From Bacillota bacterium (GTDB taxonomy: Bacteria > Bacillota > Clostridia > Tissierellales > Peptoniphilaceae), in NCBI GenBank assembly GCA_023443025.1, contig JAEZWM010000051.1:1-24298 (forward strand): a stretch of DNA of 24,298 nt. The letters are read 5' to 3'. Positions 14,400 to 20,859 of this stretch are shown here, piece after piece. The translations under genes were made by a program, and so were the position numbers. Numbering within the stretch: the first letter of the stretch is position 1; each line of letters opens with the position of its first letter. Below the pieces are notes generated by a model. It was not told the DNA's origin and searched no databases. It saw nothing but the letters and a program-made list of their open reading frames with translations.

Positions 14400-15120
14400 C
14401 GTAGGAAATGTGCTGGAAGAGTAGTGAGAGAACAGTTGTGAATGGTGAGTTTTCGAACGAAAGCTTCGCTTTCGAGGTTTTTTACACCAACAATCTTTCG
14501 TAGGGGAGAATTCCACTTATCCTTGATTATGAAAGAAGCCTAAAGCTTCGAATCATAAAAATCCCCGTCATTTTTTATAGATTGATTAAAGGTTTTTTAT
14601 ATAAAAAGTAGAGGATGTGCCCTCACTTCCATTACCATTGTCTTTTGGTATTTATAAATAATCTTTTTGTAGGGTAGAATTCCACTTCTCCTGGTTTATG
14701 AGAGGAGCCTGTAGCTCCGATTCGTAAACTACCCCTGTCGTTTTTTGAGTGGACTGTGCTAGTTTTAATTCATTTGTCGTAGTTTAATTTTTTGCTTATG
14801 TAATTGGAAGTGAGGGCACTTCCTCTACGGCTGTGGCATGGTTTAATAAATCAATTAAGTAATTTTAGTATTATATTTAATTTAGTAGAATGTGAGTGGT
14901 TTAGGAGATTCAAAGTAAAGTCGAAGCGGAGTTCGCCCCTACATTTACACGACAAGTTTCTTGTCGTTTATAATACAAAAATGTTTTTCGTAGAGGATGT
15001 GCCCTCACTTCCATTACCATTGTCTTTTGGTATTTATAAATAATCTTTTTGTAGGGGAGAATTCCACTTCTCCTTGTTTATGAGAGAAGCCTAAAGCTTC
15101 GAATCATAAACTACCTTTTT
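14400..15120. repeat. Right block of short hairpin repeats between sod and the large CWB2 gene
   Basis: No gene is credible here; a 79-codon frame at 14804 is made of repeat sequence. The block holds the same units as 306-1051 but mostly reversed. 14410-14485 matches 895-965, 14925-15000 matches 495-575, and 14985-15115 matches 760-885, all as reverse complements. Inside the block, 14608-14720 and 14990-15102 are nearly identical direct repeats, 382 bases apart. Individual hairpins: GGAAGTG-AGGG-CACTTCC at 14806-14823; the reversed form with one change at 14613-14630 and 14995-15012; CGACAAG-TTT-CTTGTCG at 14951-14967; the long two-level stem at about 14527-14558, 14690-14722 and 15077-15110. 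Confidence 0.8.
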
Positions 15121-15221
15121 GTTTTTTTATGAAATTAAAAAAATTTTATTATCATGGTGTACTATAAAATTAAGCTTATGGGATGAAAGTAGATAAAAAG
15201 CTATACTAAATTGAACAACAT

Positions 15222-15257
15222 AAAAACCACCTAATTCTAAAATTAAGTGGTTTTTTA
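15222..15257. terminator. Terminator downstream of the large CWB2 gene
   Basis: AAAAACCAC-C-TAATT pairs with AATTA-A-GTGGTTTTT, with T runs on both strands. It lies about 65 bases past the stop codon of the leftward gene at 15321. Confidence 0.8.
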
Positions 15258-15320
15258 TTTCTATTCAATTATAGAAAAGTCTATGTTTTGCAGTGTCTTC
15301 TGCTAGAATGCTTTTAATTA

Positions 15321-17363
15321 TTACTCTGATAATCCATCAAGATATCTTATAAATGCATCATTTGCCCAAATAGAAGTTGTGTTAATCATTAAGTCGGTCT
15401 TTAACTCTTCTATTGCATCTATTAATCTTTTAGAATCGTCTTTTTTAGTGAAGCTGTGGAATACATAATCGCTACTTTTAGCAGAGTTGTCTATTATTTC
15501 TTCATAACCTTCAGGCATTTCGTTCATAGACCAGTATAGTGGTTGCCACCAAGAAGCTACTAATAGTCCATTTCCATTTGGGTTTTTTGAGCTTTTCTTT
15601 GCATATTCGTTAATTAAACCATCGAATTTATTTTTATCTTCAGTATTTTTGAATTCTATATTTAAGTCAAATTCTCTGGCGTTTGCAATATACAAATCTT
15701 CTGAAATCTTAACTACTTCATAAGAATCCGTTGGTTCAGGGATTGGACCCCACTCAATAAGATATCTAAACGCTGAAGTTTTTGTCTCTAAATGCAGGTT
15801 GGCTTCTATGTTTTCGGATCTTAGAAGTCCTATTAACTGTTTTGCATGATCTATGTCACTATGTCCGTAAACTATGGTAAGTTCAGGATCAAAGTTTATA
15901 TCAGATTGTTTTTTCACATTAAATCCTGTAGTGATATCATCAGAAACTAGCTTCACACCGACAGGAAAAACTTCATTTCCGATTAAAAGCTCTGTTGAAT
16001 TAAGAGCATTCTCCAACTTAGAGAAGATTCTGTTATCACTGCTTTCTCCTGTAAATGAAACTTCGTCAGAATAAAACTCATTTGCGGCAAGTACAAGTTT
16101 ATCAATTGCAGCTCTTGCAGTATCCTTATCTCCATTTACAAGATCAGCTATGTCACTAGGCTCAATAGATGTTGTGCTTACGATTGCCGCAGCCCTTTTA
16201 AGGGCAGAATCTGTCATTGATGCCGGAAGGTTTTCTCCTAGCAGAATTCCAGCTGCTTTTTCTCTGGTAAAGGATTCTGAAAGTTCTACCATCTTTAGCT
16301 TATTGAGGAACAATCCAAGTATGTCTTCTGTTTCATTGCCGGTTAATTCTAATCTTGTTTCCTTTGCGTGATCTGATATTAAACTTTTAACGGCGTAAGA
16401 ATAATTTGAATCCTCTGCATACAGTAGATTTTCTTCCACAAGTGATGATACAGAGTTTTGTCCACCAACTATTATTATGTTTTTAGCTTTAGCTTTAATA
16501 TAGTTAAATACTTCTTCCTGGATTCTGTCTTTTGAAACCAGAAGTATTGGTGCTCCGTGAACGGCTGAAACACCTGAAGCAGCCAGTGCATCGGGATAAT
16601 CGTCACCATTTACAAGAATAACTGTATCAAAACTTCCTATCTTTGCTTCGTATTCTCTTGCAACTTGTAGAGATGTAAGGTATCTGTTAGATCCGGAAAT
16701 TCTATTTTCTGTTTCGCCTTTTACCGTTTCACTTCCACCTATGATGGTTGCATCAAGGTGGAAAATATTGCTTTCAGCTAGATTAAGTGTAGCGAATATA
16801 TCTTTCCCTACTTGATTACCAACCAATGGTGCTGCTGAGATAGCATCCGGAAACTTAAGTCCGCTTACAAGATAATCAGTTGGTTTTGCGTCAGCTGTAA
16901 AAGCATCTTCGCTTCCTTTATTTATTACATATCTTAGCTCTATGACTTTAGTAGCGGTTTTGTATCTATCTGCTCCGCTCACTCTAGTAGTTTTTACTAC
17001 TTCATTTAGTTGGGATTCAACATCTTCACTAATTGATTCAGTTCCTCCAAGTAGGTAAATCTCACTAGGATTAAGTCTTTTAATTTCTTCTAATAAATTT
17101 TCAGGTAGATTATTTTTACCGGTTAAGTACAGAGGTGATTTAGTTTGAACGGCCAGTGTGCCACCTACCAGTGCATCCGCAAAGTTTTCACCACTAGCAA
17201 TTATTGCATAATCTGCAGTTTCAAACTCTGACTTACCAACCTGAATAGCAGTCTGGTATCTATCATCACCGGATATCCTTATAATTGATGGTGAATTAGC
17301 AGAGACTATGGTAGGAATAAATATAACCATTGCTAAAATAATACCTAAAAGTCGTTTTTTCAT
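15321..17363 (-). CDS. Large CWB2-repeat surface protein with unassigned C-terminal half
   Basis: A 680-aa secreted protein. Residues 1-22 are a signal peptide (MKKRLLGIILAMVIFIPTIVSA). Three CWB2 modules span about 27-315, each opening with R-I/V-S-G-x-D/N-R-Y and containing A-D-A-L-V/A-G or PDALAASG and the I-Y-L-L-GG or I-I-I-V-GG turn. They would dock the protein to the wall, as in S-layer-type proteins of Clostridia. Residues about 320-680 are not a family I recognise. They are acidic and mixed in secondary structure, with an Ala-rich helical part and a later part with Trp-rich spots (VASWWQPLYWSMNEMPEGY). AAGGGGG precedes ATG 17363. It has its own strong promoter on the minus strand. 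Confidence 0.85.
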   Translation of the reverse strand: MKKRLLGIILAMVIFIPTIVSANSPSIIRISGDDRYQTAIQVGKSEFETADYAIIASGENFADALVGGTLAVQTKSPLYLTGKNNLPENLLEEIKRLNPSEIYLLGGTESISEDVESQLNEVVKTTRVSGADRYKTATKVIELRYVINKGSEDAFTADAKPTDYLVSGLKFPDAISAAPLVGNQVGKDIFATLNLAESNIFHLDATIIGGSETVKGETENRISGSNRYLTSLQVAREYEAKIGSFDTVILVNGDDYPDALAASGVSAVHGAPILLVSKDRIQEEVFNYIKAKAKNIIIVGGQNSVSSLVEENLLYAEDSNYSYAVKSLISDHAKETRLELTGNETEDILGLFLNKLKMVELSESFTREKAAGILLGENLPASMTDSALKRAAAIVSTTSIEPSDIADLVNGDKDTARAAIDKLVLAANEFYSDEVSFTGESSDNRIFSKLENALNSTELLIGNEVFPVGVKLVSDDITTGFNVKKQSDINFDPELTIVYGHSDIDHAKQLIGLLRSENIEANLHLETKTSAFRYLIEWGPIPEPTDSYEVVKISEDLYIANAREFDLNIEFKNTEDKNKFDGLINEYAKKSSKNPNGNGLLVASWWQPLYWSMNEMPEGYEEIIDNSAKSSDYVFHSFTKKDDSKRLIDAIEELKTDLMINTTSIWANDAFIRYLDGLSE

Positions 17364-17427
17364 TTACTTCCCCCTTTTCTAATTTATTATTCGATAACTA
17401 TTATAAAAAATATTAGTTCGTACTTAA

Positions 17428-17456
17428 ACTATAACATGGAAAAAACACTGTGTCAA
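17428..17456 (-). promoter_or_regulatory. Promoter of the large CWB2 gene
   Basis: On the minus strand TTGACA (17456-17451), a 17-base spacer and TATAGT (17433-17428). The leader to the start codon is about 60 bases. Confidence 0.75.
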
Positions 17457-17461
17457 CGCAT

Positions 17462-17517
17462 GAAAACGACTTCATTTCAATGTTTCAAGAGTATTATTGA
17501 AAGAAAACGATGTCATT
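17462..17517 (-). promoter_or_regulatory. Pair of 15-base direct repeats upstream of the CWB2 promoter
   Basis: GAAAACGACTTCATT (17462-17476) and GAAAACGATGTCATT (17503-17517) agree at 13 of 15 positions and are 41 bases apart, close to four helical turns. The nearer one ends five bases from the -35. The rest of the 425-base gap 17364-17788 is AT-rich, and I see no other gene in it. Confidence 0.5.
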
Positions 17518-17788
17518 AATAAAATTGATTATTAAAAGCATAGTGACAAAGAAAATGCAAAATAATTGTATGTAATTCTGGACGGATTATTTTCCTACCG
17601 ATGATGATAATTTTATAAATATACATAAAACTATGTAAATTATGACCTGGCCTTTAAATTGTTTTATTTTGCTTATCTAGGGTATTCAATAAGTATACTG
17701 AATCTGAGGTTTATAGATCGAAAATCTATTAATTAAGATCTTTAGATTACCAACCTCACTGCTCAAATTAATATCAAAGGAGGTAAGT

Positions 17789-18373
17789 ATGAGTAACCCA
17801 AAATGCCCGAATTGTGGGAGTTTAGATACAAGAAAATATCTATATGGATATCCACCTGCAAACTTTAACGATAAGGAATTCATTCTTGGTGGGGATGTAC
17901 TTTTTGAAAGCAATCCATTATATCATTGCAATAATTGTGGTACAGACTTTGGATTAAGAGTAGGTAATGTACCCGGATCGAATTTACTAAGTCAACATAC
18001 TCTTGAAAATTTCACATTTACAGAATATTCTCCGGTAGGAGGAACTACTCGTATCTCCGTGTTTATGGAAAGGGGAGAGAGAAAGGTTGAGATCGAAGGG
18101 ACACTTGATGAAGATGGAGATCCAAATGCAAGTGCTGAGTATATCGTGACAACAGAGATTTGGGAAGATCTCAAGGAAAGACTTATAAATGAAGTGTTTA
18201 TTCTAAGCTGGCCTGCAGACGTGATTGAACAAAGCTCCGCCGAACCTTATATTTGGTCAATTTTTATGGGCTTTAAGAATGGTAAACAAATTCAATTGGC
18301 AGGCAAAGAAGCTCATCCACCTTATTATAATGAACTAAGAAAAATACTGGATACCTACTTCGTCTATGATTAA
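17789..18373 (+). CDS. Hypothetical protein with N-terminal zinc ribbon
   Basis: A 194-aa protein I cannot assign to a function. Four cysteines in two C-P-N-C / C-N-N-C knuckles (Cys6, Cys9, Cys47, Cys50) form a probable zinc ribbon. The rest (about 60-194) is soluble, acidic, and contains TRISVFMERGERKVEIEG and WEDLKERLINEVFILSWPADV. There is no signal peptide or membrane segment. AAAGGAGG (17776-17783) gives a strong start at ATG 17789. It is a single gene, and its stop lies only four bases before the -35 of the next thi operon. It may be an immunity-like or regulatory small-molecule protein, but nothing in the sequence decides this. Confidence 0.8.
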   Translation: MSNPKCPNCGSLDTRKYLYGYPPANFNDKEFILGGDVLFESNPLYHCNNCGTDFGLRVGNVPGSNLLSQHTLENFTFTEYSPVGGTTRISVFMERGERKVEIEGTLDEDGDPNASAEYIVTTEIWEDLKERLINEVFILSWPADVIEQSSAEPYIWSIFMGFKNGKQIQLAGKEAHPPYYNELRKILDTYFVYD

Positions 18374-18377
18374 GCTT

Positions 18378-18406
18378 TTGACAATGCCAGTATATAAAGA
18401 TAAAAT
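18378..18406 (+). promoter_or_regulatory. Promoter of the thiDM-thiE operon
   Basis: TTGACA (18378-18383), a 17-base spacer and TAAAAT (18401-18406). The start near 18413 coincides with the 5' edge of the second TPP aptamer. Confidence 0.8.
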
Positions 18407-18412
18407 AATAGT

Positions 18413-18501
18413 GAAGATGCAGGGGAACATTACGTTGAGAAGGACTAGTTTGTCTAAACCCTTTAAACCTGACCGGTAATTCGGTGGTAGGGAGCATTGT
18501 C
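18413..18501 (+). promoter_or_regulatory. TPP riboswitch ahead of the thiD-thiM fusion and thiE
   Basis: Aptamer words in order: AGGGGA (18421-18426), TTGAGA (18435-18440, where CTGAGA is usual), ACCCTTTAAACCTGA ending at 18472, CCGGTAAT (18473-18480) and GTAGGGA (18487-18493). P1 closes with ATGC (18417-18420) and GCAT (18494-18497). It is less canonical than the first copy but complete. Confidence 0.9.
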
Positions 18502-18503
18502 CG

Positions 18504-18529
18504 GCACTTCATAATTGAAGTGCTTTTTT
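18504..18529 (+). terminator. Riboswitch-controlled terminator
   Basis: GCACTTCA (18504-18511), loop TAAT, TGAAGTGC (18516-18523) and six T. It stands between the aptamer and the thiDM ribosome site, which is outside the hairpin, so this copy should work by transcription termination. Confidence 0.88.
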
Positions 18530-18545
18530 AATGAGGAGGATTAAA

Positions 18546-20156
18546 GTGAAAAAAGTATTGACAATAGCAGGATCCGATTGTAGTGGTGGAGCAGGAATAC
18601 AAGCTGACCTTAAAACATTTTCAGCTCATGGTGTATTTGGAATGAGTGTGGTCACATCTATAGTTGCTGAAAACACAAGTAGAGTTATTGACTATGAAGA
18701 TGTATCGCCCGAGCTTATAGAAAAACAAATGCTTTCAATTTACGAAGACATCGGAACGGATAGTGTAAAAATTGGAATGCTATCCGGAGAAAAAACAATG
18801 AGAGCAGTAGTGAAGAGCTTAAAAGAGTTTAAACCTAAAAATGTGGTGATTGACCCTGTTATGTATGCAAAAAACGGCTGTGCACTTATGGACCCATCAT
18901 CCATAGATGTGCTAATAAAAGAAGTACTGCCAATGGCAGATTTAATAACTCCAAATATTCCGGAAGCTGAGCATATAGCGAATATGAAAATCAAAAATCT
19001 TGAGGACATGAAGACAGCTGCAATTAAAATAAAAGAAATGGGACCAAGTGCAGTCCTTATCAAGGGTGGACATTCTGAAGTCGTCACGGATGTGCTTTAC
19101 GACGGAACAGATTTCAGTACATTTGAAGGAACTCGAATAGATACAAAGAACACCCATGGAACTGGATGTACACTATCATCTGCAATTGCTTCAAATCTAG
19201 CACTAGGCTATAGCATGAGTGAATCAGTGGGTCGAGCTAAAAAATATATCCAAAATGTAATCGAACATTCACTCGAGATAGGAAAAGGAAATGGTCCAAC
19301 ACATCACTTCTACACTCTTTATAGAGGTGGACTGAAAGCCATGGATGAATTACTGAGTGGTAAAAGAGAATTGGATGCAAATAGTGAGTTGGAATCTGAA
19401 ATAAAACCATTAATACATGTAATAACGAATTATGTTACAGCAAATGACTCCGCAAATGCCATACTAGCAGCCGGTGGAACACCTGTAATGGCAGATGACA
19501 GTCAAGAATCCGCCGACATGACAAAGAATTCAGATGCACTCGTGCTGAATATGGGTACTATGAGTAAGAAGAAGTTTAAAGCTATGATTAAATCCGGGAA
19601 AGCAGCAAATAAAAAGGGAATTCCGGTAATTCTTGATATGGTAGGCGCAGGAGCAACAGACTTTAGAAATGAATTTCTGGAAAAAATCCTAGAGGATATT
19701 AAGCTAGACATCGTTCATGGTAATAGTTCAGAAGTCGATTATTTAATAAGGAAAGTAAAGTCCACGCGAGGAGTGGATAGCACATCTGAAACGACCATCT
19801 ATCCTGAATACCACGAATTTGTAAAGTCAAAAGACATCATACTGGTTATCAGCGGAGAAGTTGACTACATTCTCAGTAATGTAGGTTCTTTCAGTATCAA
19901 AAACGGAAGTGTCATGATGAAGAAAATAACCGGTACCGGATGTATGCTTACTTCATTAATAGGAACATATGCAGGAGCAGGCATGAAACTACTTGATGCT
20001 GCAATCAATGGAACACTGACCATGGGAATAGCGGGCGAGCTTGCTGAAGAGAGTGCTGGCAATAAGCCGGGAAGTTTCAGAACGGCATTAATAGATGAAA
20101 TTTCAGCGATTACACCGGACATAATAGAAAAAAGGAAAAAAATAAATGAAATCTAA
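18546..20156 (+). CDS. thiD: ThiD-ThiM fusion: HMP(-P) kinase and hydroxyethylthiazole kinase
   Basis: A 536-aa bifunctional enzyme starting at GTG 18546, with GAGGAGGA (18533-18540) five bases upstream; the ATG at 18531 lies before this site and is not used. Residues 1 to about 260 are ThiD (ribokinase fold): LTIAGSDCSGGAGIQADLKTFSA, DPVMYAKNG, TPNIPEAE, and the anion hole GTGCTLSSAIA. ThiD phosphorylates HMP to HMP-P and HMP-PP. Residues about 280-536 are ThiM: PLIHVITNYVTANDSANAILAAGGTPVMA, LDMVGAGATDFR (where DPVGAGAT is usual), HGNSSEV and the second GTGCM site. ThiM phosphorylates hydroxyethylthiazole. Fusion of the two kinases delivers both substrates of ThiE, which follows with an 11-base overlap. 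Confidence 0.92.
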   Translation: MKKVLTIAGSDCSGGAGIQADLKTFSAHGVFGMSVVTSIVAENTSRVIDYEDVSPELIEKQMLSIYEDIGTDSVKIGMLSGEKTMRAVVKSLKEFKPKNVVIDPVMYAKNGCALMDPSSIDVLIKEVLPMADLITPNIPEAEHIANMKIKNLEDMKTAAIKIKEMGPSAVLIKGGHSEVVTDVLYDGTDFSTFEGTRIDTKNTHGTGCTLSSAIASNLALGYSMSESVGRAKKYIQNVIEHSLEIGKGNGPTHHFYTLYRGGLKAMDELLSGKRELDANSELESEIKPLIHVITNYVTANDSANAILAAGGTPVMADDSQESADMTKNSDALVLNMGTMSKKKFKAMIKSGKAANKKGIPVILDMVGAGATDFRNEFLEKILEDIKLDIVHGNSSEVDYLIRKVKSTRGVDSTSETTIYPEYHEFVKSKDIILVISGEVDYILSNVGSFSIKNGSVMMKKITGTGCMLTSLIGTYAGAGMKLLDAAINGTLTMGIAGELAEESAGNKPGSFRTALIDEISAITPDIIEKRKKINEI

Positions 20157-20769
20157 ACCCGACTATAAACTCTACCTAGTTACTGACTCTAGCATGTGTA
20201 ATACCGGCTTAGAAGATGCAGTTACCATGGCAATTAAAGGTGGTGTAACCACTGTACAGCTTAGAGAAAAAAATACGAGCACAAGTGAATTCTATAGTAG
20301 AGCAGTAGCAATAAGAGAAATAACTGCTAAACATGGGGTAACACTTATCATAAACGATAGGTTAGACATAGCTCAAGCAGTAGGTGCAGATGGAGTTCAC
20401 CTAGGACCACATGACTTACCGGTAAGTGCTGCAAGGAGAGTCCTTGGAGACGACTTTATAATTGGTGCTTCAGCAAGGGAAGTAGAAACGGCGATAAAAG
20501 CATATGAGGATGGTGCAGATTATTTAGGAGTCGGTGCAGTCTTTGGCACGTCAACAAAGAACGATGCAGAAAAAATCGAACTCGAAACGCTTAGTGAAAT
20601 TACAAAAGCAGTTCCCATTCCGGTGGTTGCTATCGGAGGAATTAATCTTTCGAATATAGGAAAACTTCAGGGTGCAGGGATTGCCGGAGTAGCAGTCGTA
20701 TCGGCGATTATGAAGAGTGATGAGATTGAGAAGACAGCGTCAGAATTTCACAATCGGCTTATACTATAA
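20146..20769 (+). CDS. thiE: ThiE, thiamine-phosphate synthase
   Basis: A 207-aa TIM-barrel enzyme that joins HMP-PP and thiazole phosphate to thiamine phosphate. Motifs: YLVTDSSM, VQLREKNTST (pyrophosphate and Lys site), LIINDRLDIAQAVGADGVHLGP, IIGASARE, ADYLGVGAVFGTSTK and VVAIGGINLSNI. ATG 20146 lies inside the end of the thiD-thiM gene (11 bases of overlap), so translation is coupled, with AAGG in the upstream coding sequence as ribosome site. It completes the TPP-controlled operon; no clear terminator is visible after it. Confidence 0.96.
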   Translation: MKSKPDYKLYLVTDSSMCNTGLEDAVTMAIKGGVTTVQLREKNTSTSEFYSRAVAIREITAKHGVTLIINDRLDIAQAVGADGVHLGPHDLPVSAARRVLGDDFIIGASAREVETAIKAYEDGADYLGVGAVFGTSTKNDAEKIELETLSEITKAVPIPVVAIGGINLSNIGKLQGAGIAGVAVVSAIMKSDEIEKTASEFHNRLIL

Positions 20770-20816
20770 TAGAGAAAAGAAGCAAATATTATAATTTGTA
20801 AAATCTTTATTGTAGG

Positions 20817-20822
20817 TATAAT
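20817..20822 (+). promoter_or_regulatory. -10 element ahead of the GIY-YIG/nitroreductase gene
   Basis: TATAAT at 20817-20822, with a TTGTAA-like -35 about 15-16 bases upstream. The leader to ATG 20860 is about 30 bases. Confidence 0.45.
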
Positions 20823-20859
20823 GCAGTAAAACTTATTGATTTCTTAGAAGAGGTTTAAA

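Noticed and set aside
14804..15043. 79-codon plus-strand frame in the right repeat block
   Set aside because: It is composed of the hairpin modules, which occur elsewhere in both orientations and frames; it has no ribosome site and no protein-like pattern.
18380..18501. Eight-base complement GACAATGC (18380-18387) / GCATTGTC (18494-18501) as an extended P1 of the second TPP riboswitch
   Set aside because: The left arm lies within the -35/spacer region of the promoter (TTGACA 18378-18383) and so is not transcribed; ATGC at 18417-18420 is the plausible P1 partner.
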